From positions 2,418,001-2,482,000 of the forward strand of contig OZ220486.1 in the NCBI GenBank assembly GCA_965116115.1: 64,000 bases of DNA, read 5' to 3'. Below are positions 43,800 through 53,295 of this stretch, piece after piece; the stretch's first letter is position 1; each line of letters starts with the position of its first letter. The translations under genes and the position numbers were made by a program. The notes under the pieces were generated by a model. The model saw only the letters and a program-made list of their open reading frames with translations. It ran no database searches and was not told the origin of the DNA. Source of the DNA: JAPOXR01 sp965116115 (GTDB lineage: Bacteria; Pseudomonadota; Alphaproteobacteria; Rhodobacterales; Rhodobacteraceae).

Positions 43800-46700
43800 T
43801 CATACCTCGGTGTCATTCTTCAGCACTAATCGATAGGTTGATGGGTGCAGGGTGAGATCGCCTCGATCCTGCATCTCGCGGAGTTGGCCGCCTGTGATTT
43901 CCACCGGCTCGCCCTTAAGGTCTGAGAGAACCAGTACGTAGTCGGGAAACTTCTCGACGATGCTCCAGATATCAGCTTCGAGCTGAAGCGCGTCGCGTTG
44001 GAGGCAGTGATCCTTCGGCCAGTAATGGCGGATGACATCACCAGAAGCCGACCTCTGTTCCCACGGGAAGAGCTGTTCAACGGATTTGGCGATCCAGTTC
44101 CCGTGGTCGTCAAAAAAGCGGCTGTCATGATCCTTCTGAAAACCCTGGCTCATTGCAAAACGCTCCATGATACCGGGCTTATGCGGCCTGTCTTTCCGGA
44201 GCGGCTTTTTGACCGCGTTCTTTAAGTCGTCATAACCTTCGTCTCCTTGATCGTCGGGCTCAGTCTCCATCTCTGCATCTTCATCAGTCTCTTCACCCAC
44301 CTCTTTTTCGTCCCTATCCAGAGCGGCTTCTGTGGACATTTGCGAATTCTCTTTGGCTTCTGGCGCATCACCATCCGCCGCAGCGTCAGGCGTTTCCTTT
44401 TCCTCCGACGTTTCCGAGCCCCGCTCCGCGAGCTCGTCGCGAGGAACGAGAGTGAAGTTGCCCTCCATATATTCTGATACGAACATCTCGGCGCGGTCGA
44501 AGCACAGCTTTATCGCGTCCGTGATTTCTGTGTTACGAAACGACCGGCCAAGCTCCAGTGAGATGGCGCGGGCGAGTTTCGCAAGCGGTTTGTCTTCGGC
44601 ATAGAGCGTTCCGTCAAACCAGATCGCATCACCGTGTCGTGAGACTCCCGCCGGCTTTCCCTCGATGTATGGAATGATTTCGAGATCGCGGATCCTCTGC
44701 CATTGCGTGTAGGTGAGTTTCTTGGCCAGACCCCGTATGCGGTCTGTCTCGTCCTCGTCTCCCAACTTGATGCGTTGCAGCTCCAGACCTAACTGTTTCA
44801 ACCAGCCGCGTTGTTCCGATTTCCCAGTGTCCGTGTCCTTGCGGTGAAAGCGTTTTTCCACGTGATCCGCAAGAAGAGGAATGTCCGTGAAGGGCATTGC
44901 CTGGCTGACTTCAACCGGCAAATCCCGAAGATCGGCGGTTTTGCCTTTTACCCATTGATGCAAGTGTCCCCACTGAATGAGCGACTGCATTGTCAGCGCG
45001 TAGTCGAACTCTTCGACCGGCGTCCATTCGCTCGACAGGCTTAACCAATGTTGACATTCCTCCCATACGCGGGCGGCGTGTCGCGCCAGCAGAGCACGAA
45101 CCCGGCGTAGGTCGTTCGGTGGCAGCAGTCCGGAAGGCAGGCTCAGTAGCCAACTGATTGCAAGCTCAGGCGTCGGCCGCTCCTCGACGCCGATTTTTCG
45201 CCAAAGGGTAAGGTCTCGGACTGAGGCACGAACCGTCTCCGCACCGGGCGCGTCTTCCTCATTCGCACTGAGAAAGACGCCGCCGGACATTTCCCAAGTG
45301 TCGCTCTCCGCCAGAATCAGCCGCTCAGTCTTGAAAGCCGTCTTAATGGAAGTGAAATCTTCCGTTGAGCAACCATCGATCAACTCATCAAGCCGCCCAT
45401 ACCATTTTTCGACTTCGTGAATTGCAGGTTTGTCGGCCTTCGCTAGCGCCTTGATCCGGCTTAGCAGCTTTTCGGGCCCAGTCGGTGTGTCACCGACGCC
45501 TAGCAGCTCCAGCAACGGGGCTGAATTCGGATTGTCCAAGTGTGCGTCAACGAACGGCTCGACATCTCTAAGGGCTTCGGTTTCCGGCGTCCTGCGCAGT
45601 AGTTCAGCAGGCTTTCGCAAGACGCCATGTGTATCGCGAAGGCATTCCCTTTCACGAAGTTTGAAAATCCATTTTGGAATCAGGCCGTCGCGTACCACAC
45701 GCCTTGTGTGGCCGTTTTGCGCTTCCTCGGCAATCGTGGCAGTTATCGAGCCCGACCAGAACCGTTGCGGTTCTATCAGAATCCTCTCTATGACCTTGCT
45801 CCAGAGAGTGTCCTCCTCGGAGAGACTCTCCCAATGCTCCCAAATCTCCTCTTCAAAATCCCAGTCGTAGAAATGGAAACACGGGTTCTTATAACGAGGC
45901 ACGAAGGAACCAGCGAACTGTCGCCGTTTCAGCTCCCTCTCCGCGTTTCTTTGAGAGATGTATCCCGACGTGGTTTGGACGAACGGCACAAAACTATGCA
46001 GGCCAGAACGTCCACTCGATACCCATTGTTGCCACTCTTCGCGCGAGCAGGAGGTGAACACCTTCAGGTAGCCGGGATGCAAGAGGTGGCTTTTACACCA
46101 TTCTTCTGGAAGCAAAAGGTCCAAGGCGCCATCGGTGTCTACGATTATGGTCTTTTCGGTTGATCGCAGCCTGCGGTCTTCACAGGCGAAGCGGAAGTCT
46201 TTGCCCACGCTTGCGCCAAGTTTGGCAGCGATCTGCGCTATTCGGATCGAATCCGCCAGAGTCTTAGTTTCGCCCGCGAAAAAATCTTTGGCGACCCGGT
46301 CCATAACCTTTCCGGTATCGCTGGGCTCGTACAGAGATATGGCTTTAAGCACGGCATCGGCGGCCTCCACCTGCTCAGCAAGCTCCACGTCGCCGTCTTG
46401 TTCGGCGACCCGACGCCTCTCCGTCAGATAGCGAAGCCAGTTCTGGTTTAGAACGGAAAGCCTGTCGCCAAGAAAGCGCCAGTCGTCCTCGCTGGGTACG
46501 AGCTTCTTTTCCCCGATCCGCACCACTTCGTCAGCCGCATACAGAACGTCTTTCCCCTGAACCGGTACAATGCAAAGCGCTTCCTTTCTGCCGTGAAAGC
46601 CGTAACCGGTAATCATCGGCGCGATATAAGCCCACAAACCCAGGAGCCTGTGCCAGTTTTCAGGCTTGGGAAGGTGTTTACCCAGAAGGTCGGTCAGAAC

Positions 46701-48020
46701 GCCATCATCATTGATTTCTTCAATGAGGCCCCAGTCCAGCAGCTTTCGCCGGTCTTGATCCGAGACATGTTGGGAGAGGGCTGGCCTATTACCATCGTCA
46801 AAGAGGGCTGCCGCCTGCGCACTTGGCCAAACATCGAAGATCGGCCTAGGAATGATGATGCTCTTCTCTTGCGCGACGAGTTGCCCATCCTCCGTAAGCA
46901 GGAATTCTTCATCCTGGACAACTTCGGCAAACGCCTTCTCGACAAGCGCACCGCACGTACCCTCCAAGGAAGTATCATCGTGGTCTAAGTTTGGCATTAG
47001 ACCATAGGCGCGTGCCCGCTTAACAGGGTCTGAATCCGACTGCCGCAGCCATTGAAGCATTACTTCTGCCACAAGCTTTCCTAGGCGCGCTAGCAACCAT
47101 CTATTCGTCGGTGAGGTGTGAGGGGACTTGATCTCAATCCGCGAGGGGTCTTGCATGAACGGTGCATTACATGCGAATGGGAGTGCCGTATTAATGCCCG
47201 TCGGTAACACCACGTACAGACGGCCCTCGACGCCGAGGACAATCTCGACAGAACATGGCGGGAAATCTGCGTGCTCATCAACGCTGAGCATTCGCTCTTT
47301 TTTGATCTCTGCCAGCGCGTCTTTTGGGAACGGTTCAGGTGCCGAACGCGCTATTAGAAATGTCTTGTCCGCGTCGTCGTGAAGCGCCAGCCACTCAGTA
47401 TCTTTGACCGGACCGGGGCCGTAACTACCCCAATGCAGCTCGTCTTCACCGATCTGGACTCGACGGATGTTCTTGAAGAACAGGAGCGAGACAGGACTCT
47501 TGAGCCACTCCTGAAGGTTCTCCTCGACTTCCGCTCGTTTGAAATGGCCTTCAATGGTGACGCGGACTGTCGTAAAATTATCGGTTCTCTCATGTCCGTT
47601 CACCCATTTCGGTTCGGTGAATCGATCCTGATCGAAAGCGACAGACAGCGTGGGCGTGAACAATTCTACCCGCTTACCTAAGCTGAAGGTGCTCTTGAAG
47701 CCAATCCCGCGAAACCCGATTGTGTGCAGCGCTCGCTTGTTCGAGTAGCCAAATCGGCAGAGAGATACAAAATGCTCCTCAGTAAAATCTTCGCCGTCGT
47801 GCTTGAAGACGAATGCGTCCTCTTCGATCCTGACGATGGCCTCTGTTGCCCCGGCATCATCCGCATTTTGCAATAGTTCTGAGACTATATGTCGCGGGCT
47901 TTGAACCTGCTTAAACAGCTGCCACCACGGAGCTGCAAGCTCCGGGTCGCCCTCCAGCTGTTCCCAGCGATCTGCGGCACGTTGCCGGATCAGTTCAAAA
48001 TAGGCCGGACGTGGACTCAT
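43800..48020 (-). CDS. Sacsin-type GHKL ATPase protein (1406 aa), putative defence gene
   Basis: This 1406-residue protein has an N-terminal Hsp90/sacsin-like ATPase domain. Box N is VSELLQNADDAGATEA (residues 47-61), and the glycine-rich lid is TIGFRGIGFKSTFSLG (residues 100-115). The long middle has no motif I can name. An acidic low-complexity stretch lies near residues 1230-1300, followed by a C-terminal block GFQKDHDSRFFDDHGNWIAK and VLVLSDLKGEPVEITG. No membrane segments. It overlaps the upstream helicase gene by 4 nt (ATGA), so the two are made together. Sacsin-like ATPases next to helicases occur in prokaryotic defence islands; the exact system here I cannot name. Confidence 0.82.
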   Translation of the reverse strand: MSPRPAYFELIRQRAADRWEQLEGDPELAAPWWQLFKQVQSPRHIVSELLQNADDAGATEAIVRIEEDAFVFKHDGEDFTEEHFVSLCRFGYSNKRALHTIGFRGIGFKSTFSLGKRVELFTPTLSVAFDQDRFTEPKWVNGHERTDNFTTVRVTIEGHFKRAEVEENLQEWLKSPVSLLFFKNIRRVQIGEDELHWGSYGPGPVKDTEWLALHDDADKTFLIARSAPEPFPKDALAEIKKERMLSVDEHADFPPCSVEIVLGVEGRLYVVLPTGINTALPFACNAPFMQDPSRIEIKSPHTSPTNRWLLARLGKLVAEVMLQWLRQSDSDPVKRARAYGLMPNLDHDDTSLEGTCGALVEKAFAEVVQDEEFLLTEDGQLVAQEKSIIIPRPIFDVWPSAQAAALFDDGNRPALSQHVSDQDRRKLLDWGLIEEINDDGVLTDLLGKHLPKPENWHRLLGLWAYIAPMITGYGFHGRKEALCIVPVQGKDVLYAADEVVRIGEKKLVPSEDDWRFLGDRLSVLNQNWLRYLTERRRVAEQDGDVELAEQVEAADAVLKAISLYEPSDTGKVMDRVAKDFFAGETKTLADSIRIAQIAAKLGASVGKDFRFACEDRRLRSTEKTIIVDTDGALDLLLPEEWCKSHLLHPGYLKVFTSCSREEWQQWVSSGRSGLHSFVPFVQTTSGYISQRNAERELKRRQFAGSFVPRYKNPCFHFYDWDFEEEIWEHWESLSEEDTLWSKVIERILIEPQRFWSGSITATIAEEAQNGHTRRVVRDGLIPKWIFKLRERECLRDTHGVLRKPAELLRRTPETEALRDVEPFVDAHLDNPNSAPLLELLGVGDTPTGPEKLLSRIKALAKADKPAIHEVEKWYGRLDELIDGCSTEDFTSIKTAFKTERLILAESDTWEMSGGVFLSANEEDAPGAETVRASVRDLTLWRKIGVEERPTPELAISWLLSLPSGLLPPNDLRRVRALLARHAARVWEECQHWLSLSSEWTPVEEFDYALTMQSLIQWGHLHQWVKGKTADLRDLPVEVSQAMPFTDIPLLADHVEKRFHRKDTDTGKSEQRGWLKQLGLELQRIKLGDEDETDRIRGLAKKLTYTQWQRIRDLEIIPYIEGKPAGVSRHGDAIWFDGTLYAEDKPLAKLARAISLELGRSFRNTEITDAIKLCFDRAEMFVSEYMEGNFTLVPRDELAERGSETSEEKETPDAAADGDAPEAKENSQMSTEAALDRDEKEVGEETDEDAEMETEPDDQGDEGYDDLKNAVKKPLRKDRPHKPGIMERFAMSQGFQKDHDSRFFDDHGNWIAKSVEQLFPWEQRSASGDVIRHYWPKDHCLQRDALQLEADIWSIVEKFPDYVLVLSDLKGEPVEITGGQLREMQDRGDLTLHPSTYRLVLKNDTEV

Positions 48021-51000
48021 CTAGGCACCTCTGACTTGCTCATTAGGTGCTTCAATTCAAACTGTTGGGCTGTCACGCCGAAGTCAGGCTCGACACCAAA
48101 CGGTTGCCAGACATAGCGTAGCTCGTGGACAAAATCCTGACCGACCTGCACGATTGCGAGGATATAATCCTCAGGCTTATTCAGCGACGTGATGATCTCG
48201 TTGCGGGTTACTGTGATCGTATCTGCCCCGTCAACTCGTCCCTTCACTTCAATAAAGCGCTGGGTTTTCGTCTTGGAGTTCAATGACAAGATGTCGTAAC
48301 CGACTTTCATGCTGGAAACGTCTTTTGGCTCGTTGCCGAGTGAACGCTCAGCTTCCATGACGGCATCCATCGCCATCAACTCAATCTTACGCCTGCTAGC
48401 TGCGTTCTCCGCAAACCCTGTGGGTACGGCTGCGGCACCGTATTTCTTATCGAGAAGTCCTTGCGGAACAACTATCAGCCCGCCAAGTACGGCCGGGGCA
48501 CTCGCCGTGATGTTTTTCTCCTGCGCCAATTGTTCCATTCGGCGCTTGAGACGATCTGCGAGATCCTCCGCGCGGCGCTGCGCGTTTTCCCAGTTCAGGC
48601 GCGTCTGTCTGCCTGCACTGGCTTGTTCCTTCAGCTCGAATGAGCGTGAATCCCAGTAATTGATTTCTTTCTTGAGACGTGCCTCGACCTCTACTTCAGT
48701 CTTTTTGACCTCTGGCAAGCACCGAGTTTTGACTTCTTTGAGATGTACTTGCGCCAGTTCGATGATCGCGAACTTTTTGATCTTGGACTCAAGATCGTCG
48801 GATAGCCAGTGCTCTTTCAGCTCGTCTTTCAATACTGAAATCTCTTCGGTCATGGCTGCCCTCAAATTCAGATGTGGCGCAATGCCGGCGTTGGCGACCG
48901 TGCCATCCTTCTGAATGCTCGCGAATTGGAGCCTCTGGGAGACAATCTGATTGGCTCCGGAGCTTGTCTTCCGCCCGTCCTTAATACTGTGTTCCATCAG
49001 GAAGACCGCTTGAATGTCTTCGCTTGGATCACTTTCATCCACCATGACGGCACCCAGCTTCATCAGGTCGCCGTACTGCTCACGTATGATGCTGATAACC
49101 GCTTCCAGAAGCGGATGCCCCGGACATACGAACTCCGCCACCGGCTGCTGATTGATATACTGCTTGTCGAAACAGATACGCTCGAAGCTCTTCTGTACAT
49201 GTGCACCGGTTCCGATCAGCCTGTCACGTTCCCTAATGCGAACAGGTATATGCGTAATCTCGAAGCGGCCTTCCTCCTGATTCTTAATGCGGCCCCCGAG
49301 GTGCTTGAAGGCTTCCATGAAGAAGCTTTGAATGTGATGCGGTTGTAGCCGCTGCGCTTCTGCCTGCTCCATCTCCAGCCGGATTTCTTCGACCGTAGAC
49401 TCCGGCATCATGTCGTTCGTCAGCTTGCGCTTTTTCAAGAGCTCTTCGATGTGCTTGTAATCGACCGCTCCGTCGATCTTTTCGAAAAGTTTGGCTTTTG
49501 CCTCTTCGCTCTCGCCATACTGAATCGCTTCCCACAGCAGGTCTTTAAGCGATGCGCCTTTGAACGGTTCCTTTCCGAGTACGTCGTAGACTCTGCCGCC
49601 GAGAGCGCTTCGTGCTGTTTCGAGTTTCTCCAGCAAGCGCGCATAGACTTCGCCTTCCCGTGTATCAGCAGCGACAAGGTTCCACAGATGACAGACTTCT
49701 GTCTGCCCGATACGGTGGATACGGCCGAAACGTTGCTCAATCTTGTTCGGGTTCCAAGGTAGATCATAGTTAACCATCAAATGTCCGCGCTGAAGGTTCA
49801 CACCTTCGCCTGCGGCATCGTTCGCCACCAGAACCATCAGATCGCGGTCCTGCATGAAACGATTGATCACCTTGCGTCGCTCCTCGCGGGTCACACCGCC
49901 ATGAATCACGTCTACGTTTTCCAGCTTGCCCAGCCGCGTCCTGATCTTGTCCGCAAGGTAGTGGAGCGTGTCTTTCGCCTCCGTGAAGATGATTAGCTTC
50001 CGACGGTTGCCGTCGCCGTCGATCATTAACTCGTCATCGAGAGTCTTATTGAGTTCTAGCCATTTAGTATCATTGCCGGATTGCAGGACGCCTAGGGCTT
50101 CCTGTTCCAGCTCCTTGAGCCTCTCAACCTCGATCTGAAGCTGCTCTATGGTTTCCGCCGTTGTCGCGGTTGTCGAAATAGCCTCTTCAAATTCCTCAAT
50201 GTCTTTTTCACCGCATTCATCGATGTTTTCGAGCATCTCAGTACTGAGATATCCGCTTTTATCGACGAAGGCGGCTTTCTTGCCGGTTGCGACTGGCCTT
50301 GCCTCAGCCAGCTCGTTCTCCAGTCTCTCACGTCGGCGTTTCAAGGACTGGTAGATCGCTGCGGGAGATGAAGCCAACCGGCGCTGGAGAATCTGGAGCG
50401 CGAAGCCGACGTTGTTTCTCTTTTTTACGTCTTCTTCCGCAAACCTCTTAACCCTGTTCATCTCTGTTCGGACGTAATCCGTCACTGTCCAGTATAGTGA
50501 CGCCTCTTCATCAGAGAGTTCGTATTTGACGGTATATGCCAGCCGCTCCGGAAAGAGGCGTGTTCCGTCGAATTTCAAAAGCTCCTCTTTGGTCAGGCGG
50601 CACATCATGTCTTGAGTGTCGGCATAGTGAACGCCGTCACGGAAACGGCCTTCGAAACGGTCACCGTCAAGCAGCGCCATGAATAGTTGGAAATCTTCTT
50701 CTTTGCCGTTGTGCGGCGTTGCAGACATCAACAGCAGGTGGCGGCAGATTTGACCAAGCTTCTGACCGAGCTGATAGCGCTTCGTGTATTTGACCTCGCC
50801 GCCGAAGTAGCTCGCTGACATGCGGTGCGCTTCGTCCGAGATGATCACGTCCCACTCATGCGAGCGGATTAGCTTTTCCCGGAGTTCCTCGTTACGTGAC
50901 AACATGTCGAGCCGGGCAATCAGATGGTTCCGGTCATTGAACGGATTGCCAGAGCGGGAGTTCTTGATCATGTCCGATCTCAGAATGTCGAATTCCAGGT

Positions 51001-51541
51001 TGAACTTCTCGCTAAGTTCGTCCTGCCATTGTTCGACAAGGTTTCCCGGCACCACAACGAGGCACCGCTCCAAATCACCGCGCGCGATCAACTCTTTAAT
51101 CAGCAACCCCGCCATGATCGTTTTTCCAGCACCGGGGTCGTCGGCGAGCAGGAAACGCAAGGGCTGTCTTGGCAACATCTTTTCGTAAACGGTCATTATC
51201 TGGTGCGGCAGGGGCTGCACCAAGCTTGTATGGATCGCCAGAAATGGATCGAAATGGTGCGCGAGCTTTATACGATTAGCCTCTATTACGAGGCGGAGCA
51301 TTTCTCCGTCTGCATCGAAGGACCACGTCTGGCCCGCCGACGCGATCTTGAGAGTGTGTTCCTCATCTCGGTAGACGAGGCGGTGATGAATACTGCTATG
51401 TGCGTCTTCAAAAACGACCTTCACCGCATCGTTGCCAAACCATTCGATGTTGACGACCTTGGTTGTTCCCGATGGCGTCAGACCCTGAACTGACGCGCCC
51501 GCTTTCAGGTCTTCAAGTGTCGCCGCCCTAGTTTCGGTCAT
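48017..51541 (-). CDS. SNF2-like helicase with C-terminal DUF3883 domain
   Basis: This 1174-residue protein has SNF2/RapA-type motifs: Walker A LADDPGAGKTIMAG (residues 132-145), DEAH box IISDEAHRMSA (233-243), motif III LMSATPHNG (271-279). The second RecA domain has VANDAAGEGVNLQRGHLMVN and motif VI QRFGRIHRIGQTE. A long coiled region follows. The C-terminus holds DUF3883 with VGYDILSLNS and RFIEVKGRVD, which fits a PD-(D/E)xK nuclease-like site (Asp, then ExK). It resembles helicases such as DISARM DrmD but no other DISARM genes are present. ATG 51541 follows AAGGAGAGG; an IS lies 11 bp upstream. Confidence 0.85.
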   Translation of the reverse strand: MTETRAATLEDLKAGASVQGLTPSGTTKVVNIEWFGNDAVKVVFEDAHSSIHHRLVYRDEEHTLKIASAGQTWSFDADGEMLRLVIEANRIKLAHHFDPFLAIHTSLVQPLPHQIMTVYEKMLPRQPLRFLLADDPGAGKTIMAGLLIKELIARGDLERCLVVVPGNLVEQWQDELSEKFNLEFDILRSDMIKNSRSGNPFNDRNHLIARLDMLSRNEELREKLIRSHEWDVIISDEAHRMSASYFGGEVKYTKRYQLGQKLGQICRHLLLMSATPHNGKEEDFQLFMALLDGDRFEGRFRDGVHYADTQDMMCRLTKEELLKFDGTRLFPERLAYTVKYELSDEEASLYWTVTDYVRTEMNRVKRFAEEDVKKRNNVGFALQILQRRLASSPAAIYQSLKRRRERLENELAEARPVATGKKAAFVDKSGYLSTEMLENIDECGEKDIEEFEEAISTTATTAETIEQLQIEVERLKELEQEALGVLQSGNDTKWLELNKTLDDELMIDGDGNRRKLIIFTEAKDTLHYLADKIRTRLGKLENVDVIHGGVTREERRKVINRFMQDRDLMVLVANDAAGEGVNLQRGHLMVNYDLPWNPNKIEQRFGRIHRIGQTEVCHLWNLVAADTREGEVYARLLEKLETARSALGGRVYDVLGKEPFKGASLKDLLWEAIQYGESEEAKAKLFEKIDGAVDYKHIEELLKKRKLTNDMMPESTVEEIRLEMEQAEAQRLQPHHIQSFFMEAFKHLGGRIKNQEEGRFEITHIPVRIRERDRLIGTGAHVQKSFERICFDKQYINQQPVAEFVCPGHPLLEAVISIIREQYGDLMKLGAVMVDESDPSEDIQAVFLMEHSIKDGRKTSSGANQIVSQRLQFASIQKDGTVANAGIAPHLNLRAAMTEEISVLKDELKEHWLSDDLESKIKKFAIIELAQVHLKEVKTRCLPEVKKTEVEVEARLKKEINYWDSRSFELKEQASAGRQTRLNWENAQRRAEDLADRLKRRMEQLAQEKNITASAPAVLGGLIVVPQGLLDKKYGAAAVPTGFAENAASRRKIELMAMDAVMEAERSLGNEPKDVSSMKVGYDILSLNSKTKTQRFIEVKGRVDGADTITVTRNEIITSLNKPEDYILAIVQVGQDFVHELRYVWQPFGVEPDFGVTAQQFELKHLMSKSEVPR

Positions 51542-51554
51542 ATGCCTCTCCTTA

Positions 51555-52438
51555 GGTTGTGAACTCAATTATCCCCTTTTCGGCATTCCGCAGCAGGCGG
51601 CGGACGACGGTGAGGATGACAGCGGCGGCGAAGTTGCGCGTCCGCTTGTCAAAGCGGGTCGCGACCCGCCGGAACTCTCATATGAATCAAACCAAGGATA
51701 ATTCCATAAGGAGTTATCCACAGGGGTTGCTCGGCGTGAGGCTGCAGCAAACTTTAATTTCACCGCTCATCCGCAGCCGTGCTATCCTGTCGCGGGCTCC
51801 CCTTGCCGGCCGCAGCCGGCAAGGGGAGGCGGGGATGACCGTCTCCGCCAGGCCGGGTCGGGCCGGTAACTCTTCGGTTGAAAGAACCGTAATCAAGCAT
51901 GGCCGGCCCGGCTTTGCCGTCGACCATGGCATGGATCTTCGTTGTCCAGCCGCCCCGGGAACCCCGATCTCCTGCGACACGCCGTCCTTGCGCGGCATGG
52001 CGGTGAGCGCGGATCGACGACGAGTCGATCATCCGGCTCCGCGGCCCCGGATCGCCGTCGTCTTTTTCGTCCGCGGCTTCTTCTTCCGCTTCTTCAAGTT
52101 GTTGAAGATCATCAAGAATCTTCTGCCAGCGACCCGACTTGCTCCATCGGTTGAAGCGGTTGTAACAGGTCGTGTAAGACCCGTAACGCTCGGGCAGATC
52201 CCGCCATGGCATGCCGGTGCGCAGCACGAAAAATATCCTGGCTGTTACCTTACGGTCGTCCTTGCGCGGAGGTCCCGGCAGGCCTTTCGGCATCACACGC
52301 TCCATCCGCTGCCATTGCTCGTTCGTCATGTCATGCCGGCTGCCGATCATTTCAAATCTCCTTCAAGCATTCTCACCGCTGGTCGCGCGGCACTGTGCCG
52401 CAACCGGTCCGGCATATCAAATATTTGAGTTCACAACC
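51555..52438 (-). mobile_element. IS5-family (IS427-like) element upstream of the helicase gene
   Basis: This 884-bp element has perfect 14-bp terminal inverted repeats (GGTTGTGAACTCAA) and TA on both flanks (51553-51554, 52439-52440). It lies directly before the helicase ribosome binding site and so separates the two-gene operon from its original promoter. Just outside the right end the sequence GGTTGTGGAC resembles the repeat again, possibly a relic of an earlier insertion. Confidence 0.88.
51569..52350 (-). pseudogene. IS5-family transposase, frameshifted
   Basis: The N-terminal frame (52350 downward) reads MTNEQWQRMERVMPKGLPGP, FFVLRTGMPWRDLPERYGSY and SRMIDSSSIRAHRHAAQGRR, which are normal IS5/IS427 blocks. 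After TTKIHAMVDGKAGPAM the frame breaks. The end of the gene, near 51600, reads TRNFAAAVILTVVRRLL in another frame. The middle DDE portion is shortened, so internal deletion and frameshifts have inactivated it. Confidence 0.8.
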
Positions 52439-52533
52439 TAGGTTGTGGACAGTCACTTTGCGGCGATCTCGACCGGCGCGCCTCATGCCCGCGGGCTGGG
52501 TCAGCTTGACTGCGGCACAGCGCGTCGTGTTCA

Positions 52534-52689
52534 TCAACCGGCCGGCGGCAAGCGGATAATGAAGCCTAGGATTGCGACGGCAAGCCCGACTATCCCGGCG
52601 GTGGCCAGAATGTTTAGACGTCCCTGTTTCTCAATGTCGACGCGTATAGCGTTCAATGTGCTGTCAAGGTTGGCTTTCATGATTTCCAT
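52534..52689 (-). CDS. Small membrane protein, possibly truncated
   Basis: This 51-residue frame starts MEIMKANLDSTLNAIRVDIE and continues into one hydrophobic segment (NILATAGIVGLAVAILGFII, about residues 25-45). The layout of a short helix before a single membrane anchor resembles CCDC90/DUF1640-like small proteins. A separate short frame upstream (MTDNNADAADKDAAPRL, near 52758-52705) could be its original N-terminus, lost by a one-base frameshift. It lies in IS debris right of the IS427-like element. Confidence 0.4.
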   Translation of the reverse strand: MEIMKANLDSTLNAIRVDIEKQGRLNILATAGIVGLAVAILGFIIRLPPAG

Positions 52690-52939
52690 GTCTTTCTTCA
52701 ACAATCAGAGCCGCGGCGCTGCGTCCTTGTCCGCCGCGTCCGCGTTGTTGTCCGTCATGTCCGTTCCCTTCTGTTCGCATCTTGACTCATCCGCCACCGG
52801 GCTCCCTATTAGCTGTTAGAGCGCGTCAGATTCAAGCCCGCGGAACCACCATGCCTTGGTTCGGGAACCTCCGGCGAGTCCGCCTCGTAAAAGTTCTCGA
52901 AGACGGCAGAACCGCTTTCGACCTCCGTATCAAATGCCG

Positions 52940-53092
52940 TCAAGGCGCACCCGTCCGAGTGCGCTGGAGCACGGCCTCAAGGAAAAGCCGGTTGTCCGCC
53001 GCGGCAGCGCCGGGATCGGTCACTTTACCGGGAAGAAGCGGTTCAATCCGCTGCTGCATTTTATCAGTCAGCATGGTTCTGTCAGCGTTCAT
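52940..53092 (-). pseudogene. IS5-type transposase N-terminal fragment
   Basis: A 50-codon fragment reads LTDKMQQRIEPLLPGKVTDP and then ADNRLFLEAVLQRTRTGAP before a stop. These are the N-terminal signatures of IS5-type transposases. The element probably began near 53184 (GGGCCTGTTGACAAATGGG on the minus strand). The remainder, down to about 52820, is scrambled and nothing beyond is recognisable. Confidence 0.7.
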
Positions 53093-53295
53093 TTGTCTCT
53101 CTGCCCCTCTTGCCTACGGCGTCGCTCCGGCACTCGTTGAGGCGATTATGGCAGCGAATCTCCGGAAGTGCAACCCCATTTGTCAACAGGCCCTAAATGA
53201 CGGCCAAAACAGCGGGAAGCAACGGGGTTTTGAAAATCCTAAGTCGGCGGAAGCAAGCACAGACGCTTGGAATTCATTGTCCCCGCACCCTGTCC

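Noticed and set aside
48017..51541. DISARM system, because the helicase resembles DrmD.
   Set aside because: No DrmA, DrmB, DrmC or methylase gene is adjacent, and the partner is a sacsin-like ATPase instead.
51714..51722. A perfect DnaA-box sequence TTATCCACA.
   Set aside because: It is single, lies inside an IS element, and has no neighbouring boxes, AT-rich unwinding element or replication genes, so it is not an origin.
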